DNA of 63,521 bases, taken from Cyanobacteria bacterium UBA791. GTDB taxonomy: Bacteria > Cyanobacteriota > Vampirovibrionia > Gastranaerophilales > Gastranaerophilaceae. The DNA lies in the NCBI GenBank assembly GCA_002297005.1, contig DBIX01000032.1, positions 1-63,521 on the forward strand, given 5' to 3'. The notes beneath the pieces were generated by a model that was not told the DNA's origin, searched no databases, and worked only from the letters and a program-made list of their open reading frames with translations. Below are positions 23,142-31,109 of the stretch, piece after piece (position 1 is the stretch's first letter; the number at the start of each line of letters is the position of its first letter). Both the position numbers and the translations under genes were made by a program.

Positions 23142-24014
23142 TTAGATATTTTGCAAATTCAATAGATTTTTCTTAAGAAAAATTCTTTCGCCAGTATAAC
23201 TGCTATCATTATTTAAGTAATAGAAATATGGGTCTGGATATGTGCTATCGTTTTCTCTTACTGGATAAAATGAATTCATTTCAAAACCGTTAGATGTAAT
23301 TACTCTTGATAAGCCTTGTTCATAGTTATAAATAATAAGCTCTTTTTTGTTTTCTTTTTTTATTGAGTTCATAAAATCTGTAAAGAAAGGCTTTTCAAAA
23401 ATATTTTTTGAAACTGAAACAAAATATGACTGAATGTGAGGAGAATTAGCATCTAGAATAAGCTCTTTAGAATAACCATTTTTATTTATTGTCATACCAA
23501 AGAAATCGTGTGCTTTAACTCCTTTTATAACTTCTTCTATAGAATTTCCATTATATACAACAGAATCATTGCATAAAATAAGATTATCTACATTTTGTAA
23601 TACATTTAGGTTTTGAAGTAATAAAAATCCTCTTTTGTATGAACCGAAATCGTACTCATTATGTCTTTCAATAATGTAGGCATTTGCTACTGATGAAAGC
23701 TTTTCGATTTCAGCTTCTAACATAGGACAATCTGATACTACAACTAAAAAATCTGTATATTTTTTTAGTTCTTGTAAATACGCTAGGGTGTTTTCGAGTA
23801 ATAATCCATCCTTGTTAAAAAGGGCAAAAATAGTTGCAGTTTTGTTTTTATAGTTAAGGGTTTCAGGGTTTGACAAAATCTTTTGAGTGCTAATAGCATT
23901 TTTAGGGAATTTAATTTTAGCTTTGAATTTAAAAGAAAATTTTATCCCAAAAATTCTAAGAATTACTCGATTTTGATTACTGTCTATTGTTTTTGAAAAA
24001 ATTTTTGAGAACAT
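23142..24014 (-). CDS. RgpF-like rhamnan/polysaccharide synthesis protein
   Basis: This 290-residue protein matches the RgpF domain: T-A-T-I-F-A-L-F-N-K-D-G at residue about 60, a D-F-L-V-V-V-S-D core, the E-Y-D-F-G-S-Y-K-R-G-F segment and an acidic L-C-N-D-S-V-V-Y (DxD-like) motif. RgpF-type proteins extend rhamnose-containing glycans. The N-terminus carries R-I-F-G-I-K-F-S-F-K-F-K, which resembles the C-terminal tails of the two glycosyltransferases upstream. It has its own promoter and starts 128 nt after the previous gene, so it may be controlled separately. Confidence 0.8.
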   Translation of the reverse strand: MFSKIFSKTIDSNQNRVILRIFGIKFSFKFKAKIKFPKNAISTQKILSNPETLNYKNKTATIFALFNKDGLLLENTLAYLQELKKYTDFLVVVSDCPMLEAEIEKLSSVANAYIIERHNEYDFGSYKRGFLLLQNLNVLQNVDNLILCNDSVVYNGNSIEEVIKGVKAHDFFGMTINKNGYSKELILDANSPHIQSYFVSVSKNIFEKPFFTDFMNSIKKENKKELIIYNYEQGLSRVITSNGFEMNSFYPVRENDSTYPDPYFYYLNNDSSYTGERIFLKKNLLNLQNI

Positions 24015-24042
24015 ACGTAAAACCCTCTTTAGCTTTTACTTG

Positions 24043-24071
24043 ATTATACAAAAAACAAACTTGTCTGTAAA
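24043..24071 (-). promoter_or_regulatory. Sigma-70 promoter of the RgpF-like gene
   Basis: On the minus strand TTTACA (24071-24066), 17 nt and TATAAT (24048-24043) lie 28 nt upstream of the gene start. Confidence 0.75.
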
Positions 24072-24142
24072 AATAATCTGGCTAACTCTAAAATGTTTTT
24101 TTATGAAATTTCAACCATCAAGTTATCTTTTTTATTCTTTAT

Positions 24143-25948
24143 TTATAGTTTAAATGTTAGTTTTAGACCTAAAATTATAATTGTTATACGTTTCTTATTG
24201 TTTATATTCATTGTTGTAATTGAAAATATTTTTTCAAAAAATGAAAAATTACGGACTTTATATGGTTCTTTAATATTCTTCTTATCTAATTTTTCTAATA
24301 ATTGTGGGTAATATTCAAAAATATTTTTTAATTGAATATCATTTCTATTTTCATAAACATTTATCTTCCATAAACAATTATTATCTTGAGAACCTTCTAC
24401 GTATTTTAATTCAAATTTATTCTTCTTACTTATTACATTGATTTTTGTATTATTCAAAACAGCCATTGCCCAAAACCAAATATCATCAGCTGTTGGGCAT
24501 AACTTTGTGAATAGTTTTTTATTCAAAATGTCTTTATATAAACTGTTTGGAGGATATAAGACCCCTCCACAACCCGTAAAGAAATTGTTATATGAAGATT
24601 TAAGATTAAATATTTCAAAGATCCAATCTTTATATGGTAAAACATTTCCATTTTTATCAAATGATATTCGATGTGCTCTATAACATTGAATTTCATTTGG
24701 ATTTTGAAGATAATTTCTATACAAATCCTTCAACCAATTATTTGGATAAAGAATATCGTCATCAGCTGTAACCACTATTGAATTTGGACATTCTTCCAAT
24801 GTTGGAATAAGTTTTTTATATGATTTTATATCCTCGCACCATTTAATTTCTAAACCTCTTTCTCTCAAATCTAACAAAGCTTTGGGTAAAGATTCTTCTT
24901 TATTTTCAAACTGTTCTTCTGCTAACCATAAAATAACTCTATCAGCTTTTAAAGATTGATTTAACAAAGTTTCGATTGTTTTATAAACAAAATTTATTCT
25001 TGCAGGGAATGAAGTTAAAGATACAACTAATGTAGTTGGAAATTCTTTAAATTTTTCATTTGCTATGTTTAAAAATTCTTTTTTTTCTTCGTCCTTTAAG
25101 TTTTCAAATAAGTATGTAAAAATATCTAATTTTGCCCTACGTTTTATGACATCTATCCAAATCGTTTGAATATCCTTAGAAACGTTATTTTTAATATAGT
25201 CAATGATTCTTGAATAAACATCAAAAGCATTTAGTGCACTTTTTATATCTATTTTTACTTTTGTTTGAGAAATTGGATTTTCTCTATAAAAATAAGTAAC
25301 ATTGTTTATAACTTTTATTTCTTTTGCTCTTATAATTGCACAATCTGTAAAATAATTGTCCTCTGCTGAGCTTTTTACATCAATAAAACTTATTTTGCTT
25401 TGATTTATAAAGTCACGTTTATATATTTTATTCCACGCAACTCCACTTGCTAGAATAATATTTGATTTTTCATAATTGTCTTTAACCAAATATTTTCTAT
25501 TTCTTAAACCTACGTGTTTTCGTCTTGTTTTCTTATCTCCATCTTTAAATAATTTTATCTTTGACGTTGCAACAATATCATATTTGCCATTTTTACTTGC
25601 GGTATATAAGGCCTTAAAGTAATTTTTGCTTACAATATCATCAGAATCTACAAAACCAATATATTCACCTTGTGCTATTTTTAATGCGTTATTCCTAGCT
25701 TGACCAGAACCACGATTTTCTTGATTTAAGACTATAAATCTACTATCATTTTTTGCGTATTCATTTAAGATTTCTAACGATTTATCTGTAGATCCATCAT
25801 TCACACATATAAATTCAATATTTGACAAGGTTTGACTTTTAAGACTATTCAAACAATATCTTAAATATTTTTCCGCATTATATACAGGAACAATTACACT
25901 AACTTTGATATTATTAATATTTTTTATTGTTATGACTTTAGTTTTCAT
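24143..25948 (-). CDS. Two-domain glycosyltransferase (GT2 plus second GT-A-like domain)
   Basis: The 601 residues begin with a GT2 domain (V-S-V-I-V-P-V-Y-N-A-E-K-Y-L, then C-V-N-D-G-S-T-D and V-D-S-D-D, residues about 12-105). From residue about 300 a second domain (V-S-L-T-S-F-P-A-R, V-V-T-A-D-D-D-I-L-Y-P, F-F-T-G-C-G-G-V-L-Y-P, P-T-A-D-D-I-W-F-W) matches glycosyltransferase-like capsule proteins. The C-terminus ends in I-L-G-L-K-L-T-F-K-L, a tail shared by its neighbours. The start overlaps the end of the upstream glycosyltransferase by 11 nt. It probably builds a surface glycan. Confidence 0.88.
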   Translation of the reverse strand: MKTKVITIKNINNIKVSVIVPVYNAEKYLRYCLNSLKSQTLSNIEFICVNDGSTDKSLEILNEYAKNDSRFIVLNQENRGSGQARNNALKIAQGEYIGFVDSDDIVSKNYFKALYTASKNGKYDIVATSKIKLFKDGDKKTRRKHVGLRNRKYLVKDNYEKSNIILASGVAWNKIYKRDFINQSKISFIDVKSSAEDNYFTDCAIIRAKEIKVINNVTYFYRENPISQTKVKIDIKSALNAFDVYSRIIDYIKNNVSKDIQTIWIDVIKRRAKLDIFTYLFENLKDEEKKEFLNIANEKFKEFPTTLVVSLTSFPARINFVYKTIETLLNQSLKADRVILWLAEEQFENKEESLPKALLDLRERGLEIKWCEDIKSYKKLIPTLEECPNSIVVTADDDILYPNNWLKDLYRNYLQNPNEIQCYRAHRISFDKNGNVLPYKDWIFEIFNLKSSYNNFFTGCGGVLYPPNSLYKDILNKKLFTKLCPTADDIWFWAMAVLNNTKINVISKKNKFELKYVEGSQDNNCLWKINVYENRNDIQLKNIFEYYPQLLEKLDKKNIKEPYKVRNFSFFEKIFSITTMNINNKKRITIIILGLKLTFKL

Positions 25949-26792
25949 TATTACCTCTTTTTATTGATAATTTCAAACCTAAAATTCTTATAACAATATA
26001 ATTTCTATCTCCTGACAATTCACCTCTTACTGAAAAAAATTTTTGAATAAATGTTGGCGGTGGCAAAATAGGAGGAATTACTAAATCTCGAATTTTTTTC
26101 TGTAAATTTTCATCACTTGTTAAAAAACGTAAAATGCTATTTTTTACAGATGTATCGTTTTTTATTAGTTCTGGGTTGATTTTACTGTTATTGCTTTCAT
26201 GCCAACGATATTTTAGTAAAACTTCTTGTAAATTTTCAAAATTCAATACCCTAACAGCTCTTGACCAAAGTTCGTAGTCTTGTGCAACCTTAAAATCTTC
26301 GTTATATCTTAAATTGTATTTATCAAAATCAGATTTCCTTAACATTACTGTTGGTTGTGCGATATAACAACCTTTTAAAAAATCCAATATTTTAGGTGTT
26401 TTTGGGTGGGTTACAATTGAATATTCTGGAAAAATCTCAAAACATGAGCCTAAAACTGAAATTTTTTTATTTTCATCTAAATACTTAACTTGTTTTTCAA
26501 ATCTTTCTGGTAAGGAAATATCGTCACTATCAACTAAAGCAATATATTCGCCTGTTGCCATTTTAAAGCCTTTGTTCCTTGTCTTTGGAATCCCTTGATT
26601 TTCTTGTTTTATATATTTTATTCTTTCATCTTTGTAAGATAAAATAACGTCTTCAGCATTATTTGTTGAACCATCATTGATAATGATAAATTCAAAGTCT
26701 GCGAAAGTTTGATTAAGAATACTTTCTATAGCTTCTCTTAGATATTCTTCCTTTGTGTTATATACTGGCATTATTACTGAAACTCTTGTCAT
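25938..26792 (-). CDS. GT2-family glycosyltransferase
   Basis: The 284-residue enzyme has T-R-V-S-V-I-M-P-V-Y-N-T, I-I-N-D-G-S-T and L-V-D-S-D-D-I-S-L-P (nucleotide-sugar and metal binding), then D-Y-E-L-W-S-R and a short tail R-I-L-G-L-K-L-S-I-K-R. I use the ATG at 26792 because AAGGAG sits 8 nt upstream; the longer frame begins with an unlikely TTG. This ATG overlaps the stop of the upstream recombinase-like gene as ATGA, so the two are translationally coupled. Confidence 0.9.
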   Translation of the reverse strand: MTRVSVIMPVYNTKEEYLREAIESILNQTFADFEFIIINDGSTNNAEDVILSYKDERIKYIKQENQGIPKTRNKGFKMATGEYIALVDSDDISLPERFEKQVKYLDENKKISVLGSCFEIFPEYSIVTHPKTPKILDFLKGCYIAQPTVMLRKSDFDKYNLRYNEDFKVAQDYELWSRAVRVLNFENLQEVLLKYRWHESNNSKINPELIKNDTSVKNSILRFLTSDENLQKKIRDLVIPPILPPPTFIQKFFSVRGELSGDRNYIVIRILGLKLSIKRGNNEN

Positions 26793-27334
26793 AAACAAAA
26801 CTCCTTATTAAAATGAGAGTTTAAGTCCTCTTTTATCCCAATAAATTTCATTGTTTCAGATACAGTAGACTGGTTAAAAAGCCATTCCAACATAGCTAAG
26901 TCACCATATTTTTGGTAATAGTGGTATCCAAAGGTTTTTCTCCACGAAGAAACGGAATATTCTTTTTCAATTCCTAAATCAACACAAATCTCTTTAAAAT
27001 TCCTAAAAACCTGTATTCTATCAATCGATTTACCTAACCTCGATATAAATAAGGGTTCTTTTAATTTTCTATTCTCAATATATTCCTTTGCTAATTCTTT
27101 AATCTCAGAATTTAGGGGAAAGATTTTTTTATTCTTTGTATAAGCCTCTTTTATCGTAAGTAAATCTTTATTTTTAATATCGCAAACTCGAAGTTTCAAA
27201 AGTTCTGCAAGCTTAATCCCTGTATTAATCGATAATAAAAACAATAACAAATCTCTCTTTTGATTTTTATCCAAATATTTTTGTTTAATTTGTTCTATTA
27301 ATTTTTTATCTGTAATAGGACTGCTTGCCATCAT
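26789..27334 (-). CDS. Catalytically degraded tyrosine recombinase paralogue
   Basis: The 181 residues align throughout with the intact recombinase at 27601-28143. All core positions readable by eye have changed: Arg I (C-G-L-R-I) is Lys (T-G-I-K-L), the H-T-M-R box is S-S-W-R so the His is Ser, the F-N-H-S box is F-N-Q-S so the second His is Gln, and the nucleophile region R-Y-I-G-I is K-F-I-G-I so Tyr is Phe. Yet the frame is open and coupled by ATGA to a glycosyltransferase. That suggests a retained DNA-binding role (directionality or switch factor) rather than decay. Its start is 41 nt from the left inverted repeat. Confidence 0.8.
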   Translation of the reverse strand: MMASSPITDKKLIEQIKQKYLDKNQKRDLLLFLLSINTGIKLAELLKLRVCDIKNKDLLTIKEAYTKNKKIFPLNSEIKELAKEYIENRKLKEPLFISRLGKSIDRIQVFRNFKEICVDLGIEKEYSVSSWRKTFGYHYYQKYGDLAMLEWLFNQSTVSETMKFIGIKEDLNSHFNKEFCL

Positions 27335-27374
27335 AAACTTCTAAATTCTTCCATCTAATAAAATTGCTTCTATA

Positions 27375-27583
27375 CTTAACCTTTTGATTAAAAAGTTAAG
27401 TAAACTAAGATGAAAGTTATACTTATATCTTAAGTTTGTGATTTATAAAAATTTAAAAATCTCGTAACATTTTATTATTGTAAAAATTTAATTAATATAT
27501 GATTTTTTTGTAAAATTTTAAGATATTTGTGCTAATATTTAAGAATAAAATAAATCTCATAACTTTTTAATCAGTAAGTTAAG
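27375..27583. repeat. Candidate invertible element: 26-bp inverted repeats around 157 bp
   Basis: Left site 27375-27400 and right site 27558-27583 are inverted copies matching at 22 of 26 positions, including the unbroken core TAACTTTTTAATCA. Each site is itself an imperfect palindrome (CTTAAC...GTTAAG) around a central AATC, the form of a tyrosine-recombinase crossover site. The inverted order means recombination would flip 27401-27557. That segment has no gene but -10-like boxes on both strands (TATAAG, minus 27427-27422; TGCTAATAT, plus 27530-27538). It sits between an intact recombinase and the glycosyltransferase operon. Confidence 0.65.
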
Positions 27584-27600
27584 AGATAAGGAGTTTTGCC

Positions 27601-28143
27601 CTATAAAATAAATTTATTATAACTATCATCAATTTCGTCTTGTTCTATACCGATATATCTCAATGTGATTTGAGGAGATGAATGGTTAAAAATCTTTTGT
27701 AACATTGCGACATCTTTGAATTTTTTGTAATGATGATAACCAAATGTTTTTCGCATTGTATGTGTTCCAATGTTTTCTGATAAGTTCAAAGTTTTGCAAG
27801 CTTCTTTTAAAATATAATATGCACCAAACCTATCCATACGGTTATTGAAAATGGTCGTAAATAATGGTTCTTCAACGTGTTTTCCTTTTGTGAATTCTTC
27901 AAACATAGGTTTTAATTTTGCATTAATTGGAAACTTTTTGTGTTTGCCAGTTTTCTTTTCAGTTATTTGAATATGAGTTTTGTTTTTGACATCACCGACA
28001 TTAAGTGCAACAATGTCTGAAATTCTTAATCCACAATTCGTTCCAATAGTGAAAAGTAATAAATCACGTTTACTTTTTTGTGTAAAATACTCTTCTATTT
28101 TGTGCAAATGTTTTAAATCTCTAATTGGTTCAACTGTTGTCAT
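27601..28143 (-). CDS. Small tyrosine recombinase (FimB/FimE-like size, catalytic domain only)
   Basis: The 180 residues form a minimal catalytic domain without an N-terminal arm- or core-binding domain. Catalytic residues are complete: Arg in N-C-G-L-R-I-S-D, Lys in the E-K-K-T-G-K-H-K-K-F beta-hairpin, H-T-M-R-K-T-F-G-Y-H, His in F-N-H-S-S and Tyr in L-R-Y-I-G-I. FimB/FimE and similar invertases have this size. I use the ATG at 28143, where AAAGGAG lies 6 nt upstream; the longest frame adds 22 residues. The ribosome site is predicted to be buried in a 5' hairpin. The gene ends 17 nt from the right inverted repeat of the invertible element and lies next to tRNA-Leu. Confidence 0.88.
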   Translation of the reverse strand: MTTVEPIRDLKHLHKIEEYFTQKSKRDLLLFTIGTNCGLRISDIVALNVGDVKNKTHIQITEKKTGKHKKFPINAKLKPMFEEFTKGKHVEEPLFTTIFNNRMDRFGAYYILKEACKTLNLSENIGTHTMRKTFGYHHYKKFKDVAMLQKIFNHSSPQITLRYIGIEQDEIDDSYNKFIL

Positions 28144-28194
28144 AACTTCTCCTTTAACTATCTGCGACCCCTTTAACAATAAAAAAGAGAAGTT
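28144..28194 (-). promoter_or_regulatory. 5' leader hairpin masking the recombinase ribosome site
   Basis: In the mRNA, AACTTCTC plus TTT (28194-28184) can pair with AAAGGAGAAGTT (28155-28144), which contains the Shine-Dalgarno sequence and touches the ATG. Eight perfect pairs, one G-U and three A-U pairs would keep recombinase synthesis low. Confidence 0.5.
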
Positions 28195-28277
28195 AAATAA
28201 AATATTCAAGTATTTTTATTTAAGCAACCGTCAGGTTGCGTACTTAGATAGAATACGGTAAAACCTCGTGCCGAAAC

Positions 28278-28306
28278 AAAAAGACTTCCAACAAGGAAGT
28301 CTTTTT
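28278..28306 (-). terminator. Terminator of tRNA-Leu
   Basis: AAAAAGACTTCC and GGAAGTCTTTTT form a 12-bp stem immediately downstream of tRNA-Leu on the minus strand. Confidence 0.85.
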
Positions 28307-28315
28307 AAATAAATC

Positions 28316-28399
28316 TGCCGATGGCCGGGGTCGAACCGGCACGAGGTTGCCCTCACAAGATTTTGAGTCTAGCACGTCTACCAATTCCATCACATCGGC
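28316..28399 (-). tRNA. tRNA-Leu (anticodon CAA)
   Basis: Read on minus, GCCGATG and CATCGGC form the acceptor stem, the anticodon loop is CTCAAAA (anticodon CAA), a long variable arm follows (class II tRNA) and the T-arm holds GGTTCGACCCC. The 3' CCA is not encoded. Inverted fragments of this tRNA lie on both sides of it. Confidence 0.93.
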
Positions 28400-28718
28400 G
28401 TGATATATATTCAGTTGTCAATTTTATTTGCTTCTGTGATGGAATTGGTTTAATCCAACTGGCTTCCCTCGCATGTCCCACTTCGTGTGAGCCTCTAGGT
28501 CGCCTTATCATCACATCGGCGTAACATGTGGCATGATATGTTCATTTCATTAAAAATTTTGTGCCAAATGTATTTAATTTGTATACTTATCATACCAAAA
28601 AATTTTCAAATTTCAAATATTATTTATTTCGTTACTTATTTACCCTTTTTTATAAAACTTTCTTCTCTGAATTTTCACTCCTAAAACAATTATATTAATT
28701 TTGTGAGTGAGGGAAATT
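28400..28718. other. Intergenic stretch with tRNA-Leu-derived fragments
   Basis: GTGATGGAATTGG (28436-28448) is an exact inverted copy of the tRNA 5' region at 28381-28393. ATCACATCGGCGT recurs as a direct copy at 28511-28523. No RNA gene can be folded from them. The remainder to 28718 is AT-rich; I see only a GAGGG ribosome site for the next gene. Confidence 0.5.
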
Positions 28719-29510
28719 ATGCGTAAACTTTTTTATCTAGCCTTAGCTATGCTAATTTGTTCGTACATATCTGTTCATGCGGCGACACTTGAGGGTGGTG
28801 TTTCAACAGCAAGAGTAAAGTCAGAACCCATAAAAAACCAAATTTTCGATTCGGCTACAAATCTTCCTATTCCTTATGCAAAAGTTATTTTGCCAAAAGA
28901 AAATTACACAACCTACACGGATGCAAATGGATATTTTTCTCTAAAAACTCGTGTTCGTGATAATTCTATTCTTGCTGTTGCAAAAGAGGGTTATCGTCCG
29001 TTTTCTTTAACCCTAAATCAAAATTCTTTGGCAAAACCAATTATTGTAGGTATTGATAAATCAAAACCTCTTGATATTGTAATAGATTCAACGATTTGTC
29101 ACCTAGGAGATGGTGCGTATTCAGACAATTCGGCCAATTCGTCAGAATTTAAGGCTCAATCCGTTGGACCATCTTATTCAAAATCTTTTTCTATAAATAA
29201 AACCTCTCCAAATCAAAATATTTATATCGTAATAGGAACATTGATAGGTCTTGATACAAAGCTTGCAAATAAAGTTGGTCAAAACCGTATAACGACTGCG
29301 TATTCTTCGCCTGTAGAAGTTTTCGTTAATGGTTCAAAAATTTCTGAATTACATTTGAACGGTGATAATCAACGAGTAAAAATTCCGCCAATGCTAGTTT
29401 ATAATGGCAAAAACGAGCTTACTATAAAAACAGGTCATAATATGATGGAAACAGCATATATCGACTACGACGATATTGAATTTATGAATTTATCAATTCA
29501 AACGGAATAA
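28719..29510 (+). CDS. Exported protein with carboxypeptidase-regulatory-like domain
   Basis: The 263-residue protein has a Sec signal (MRKLFYLALAMLICSYISVHA). A beta-sandwich CarboxypepD_reg-like domain follows at about 40-110 (N-L-P-I-P-Y-A-K-V-I-L-P, T-Y-T-D-A-N-G-Y-F-S-L-K). The C-terminal half (IYIVIGTLIGLDTKLANKVG, then V-E-V-F-V-N-G-S-K-I) looks like a second all-beta module. Such proteins sit on the surface or in the periplasm as adhesive or carbohydrate-contacting modules. I start at the ATG at 28719 (GAGGG 6 nt upstream), not the GTG four codons earlier. It ends in the terminator at 29541. Confidence 0.8.
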   Translation: MRKLFYLALAMLICSYISVHAATLEGGVSTARVKSEPIKNQIFDSATNLPIPYAKVILPKENYTTYTDANGYFSLKTRVRDNSILAVAKEGYRPFSLTLNQNSLAKPIIVGIDKSKPLDIVIDSTICHLGDGAYSDNSANSSEFKAQSVGPSYSKSFSINKTSPNQNIYIVIGTLIGLDTKLANKVGQNRITTAYSSPVEVFVNGSKISELHLNGDNQRVKIPPMLVYNGKNELTIKTGHNMMETAYIDYDDIEFMNLSIQTE

Positions 29511-29540
29511 GGTGTCTAGTGCTAAATTTTCTTGTGTTCA

Positions 29541-29575
29541 AAAAATACGTAAGCTTAAACACTTACGTATTTTTA
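29541..29575. terminator. Intrinsic terminator
   Basis: AAAAATACGTAAG pairs with CTTACGTATTTTT, followed by a T-rich stretch. Confidence 0.88.
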
Positions 29576-29627
29576 CGGACTTTTTTCTTTTTTAAAATTT
29601 GTCATAATAAAACAAAAGGAGATATAA

Positions 29628-30740
29628 ATGGCAAATTTAAAAAAAGAAATTTTGCAAGCATTAAAAAAATCAAATAGTACAAATGAGATATTAGGTAAAA
29701 TTTCAAATTATCAAAATATTTTAATGAAAAATTATAATAATCCAATACTAAGTGAAGAAATAAAAAACAAAATTTTAGACATTCATACAGTGTTGCAAAA
29801 TGTTGGAAAATCAATCTATCGTCATGGTTTATTAAAACAACATAATATTGTTAATGAAGATGATTATGATGATTTAGAGGGAGTTGTTTTAAAAGGCGGA
29901 ATAAGTAATGTAAGATATATTTGGCATTCAGAACAAGGCGAACATACTTGTGATGAATGTGCTGAACTTGACGGACAAGAATTTGATATGTTTGATGATA
30001 TTCCAGAAAAACCTCACCCAAATTGTCAATGCACCATAGAAATGATAGAATGTGATTCTTCAGAATTTGATAATGATGATGAACCATGTGATACAATAAT
30101 AGAAATTGAAAATTTAATTGAAAATATTGAAAATTCAAATAATGAGGCAGAAAGTATTTTAAGTAGTATAGAAATTGACATGAGTGACATTCAAGATTTA
30201 TTATCAAAAATTCAGAATTTTATTGATGAAATATTATCTATAATTAATGAATTAGAATCTGAATATGGAAAACATTTACCAGAATGTGAAAATAATATTG
30301 ATGAAGAGTATTTGCAAGCATGTAATCAAAAGAGTAATTTGCAAAATTTATTAAAAGATGTTTTTTCAATTTTAACTTCGTTGGAAACTTTTAAAAGTAC
30401 TTTATCAATTTTTATATCAAATTATGTGGAGCTTTTATATCATGCATATATACTAAAAGAATTTGAAATGGATAAATATTACCATTCTAAAGCAAACTGC
30501 GAAGCAACCCAAAAACTTGGTGAATTAGGGGAAGCTTATGCTACAATATTAAGTGATACAAAAGAAGTTTATGACCAATACACGTATGTCCATACTCACA
30601 AAGTTTCTGTAGAGGATGCAGTTGCTGATTCTGAACGTGACCAAGTTGCGAACAGATTGGGTAGGTCTAGAGGTAGAGAAAATCAAAATTGCCAATGCTC
30701 AACTTTAATGCGTGATTTATTGCCAAAATATAAAAAATAA
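29628..30740 (+). CDS. Phage-head-morphogenesis-motif protein with C-terminal unknown domain
   Basis: Residues about 85-140 carry the Mu gpF/SPP1 gp7-type zinc motif: Y-I-W-H-S...C-D-E-C-A-E-L-D-G-Q-E-F then P-H-P-N-C-Q-C. It is followed by about 130 acidic, helical residues. The C-terminal 60 residues contain H-T-H-K-V-S-V-E-D-A-V-A-D-S-E-R-D and N-R-L-G-R, a charged pattern of the kind seen in polymorphic-toxin ends, then N-C-Q-C-S-T-L-M. AAGGAG precedes the ATG. No other capsid or tail gene is near, so it is not a working prophage. It could be a remnant or a domesticated effector; the small membrane protein downstream could be its immunity partner. Confidence 0.65.
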   Translation: MANLKKEILQALKKSNSTNEILGKISNYQNILMKNYNNPILSEEIKNKILDIHTVLQNVGKSIYRHGLLKQHNIVNEDDYDDLEGVVLKGGISNVRYIWHSEQGEHTCDECAELDGQEFDMFDDIPEKPHPNCQCTIEMIECDSSEFDNDDEPCDTIIEIENLIENIENSNNEAESILSSIEIDMSDIQDLLSKIQNFIDEILSIINELESEYGKHLPECENNIDEEYLQACNQKSNLQNLLKDVFSILTSLETFKSTLSIFISNYVELLYHAYILKEFEMDKYYHSKANCEATQKLGELGEAYATILSDTKEVYDQYTYVHTHKVSVEDAVADSERDQVANRLGRSRGRENQNCQCSTLMRDLLPKYKK

Positions 30741-30755
30741 CATAATATTATCTAT

Positions 30756-31109
30756 ATGAAAAATTATATTAAAATGTCTAGTTTTATTTTATTTAGCATA
30801 TTTTGTGTATTAGGCTTTTGTATACTGATATTCCACTCAAGTATAATATTATTACACGCTGTATATTCAAACCTATTTGATATTCAAGTTTTATTGTTTT
30901 TGTTTGGTATTATCGTATTACTTGGTTTGTTTTTACTAATATTAGTAAAAGATTTTTCCATTGGGCTAAAATCCATTTTATTACTGATTTTATTGGGTTT
31001 TCAAATGGTTTATTTTAAAGTTACCTTATTTCTTCCGACTATAGATAAAATCCTCGAAAATCAAGTATGTATTGAAATGGGTATTTGTAATAAATTACCA
31101 AAAGATTGA
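30756..31109 (+). CDS. Small membrane protein, possible partner of the 29628 gene
   Basis: The 117 residues contain three to four hydrophobic segments (about 8-32, 44-65, 70-90) and a soluble tail with two Cys (VCIEMGICNKLPKD). It starts 15 nt after the upstream gene without a ribosome site; TATTAT lies 4 nt before the ATG. The position after a possible toxin suggests immunity function. Family not recognised. Confidence 0.6.
   Translation: MKNYIKMSSFILFSIFCVLGFCILIFHSSIILLHAVYSNLFDIQVLLFLFGIIVLLGLFLLILVKDFSIGLKSILLLILLGFQMVYFKVTLFLPTIDKILENQVCIEMGICNKLPKD

Noticed and set aside
27401..27557. Calling a definite promoter direction in the invertible segment
   Set aside because: -10-like boxes occur on both strands and -35 matches are weak in this AT-rich sequence, so the present on/off state cannot be decided.
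28321..28524. Plus-strand frame starting M-A-G-V-E-P-A-R
   Set aside because: It lies antisense across tRNA-Leu; this is a well-known false product of tRNA genes.
29628..30740. Active prophage
   Set aside because: Only one phage-like motif is present; there are no capsid, terminase, portal, tail or lysis genes, and the nearby recombinases are minimal and flank an inversion-type site.
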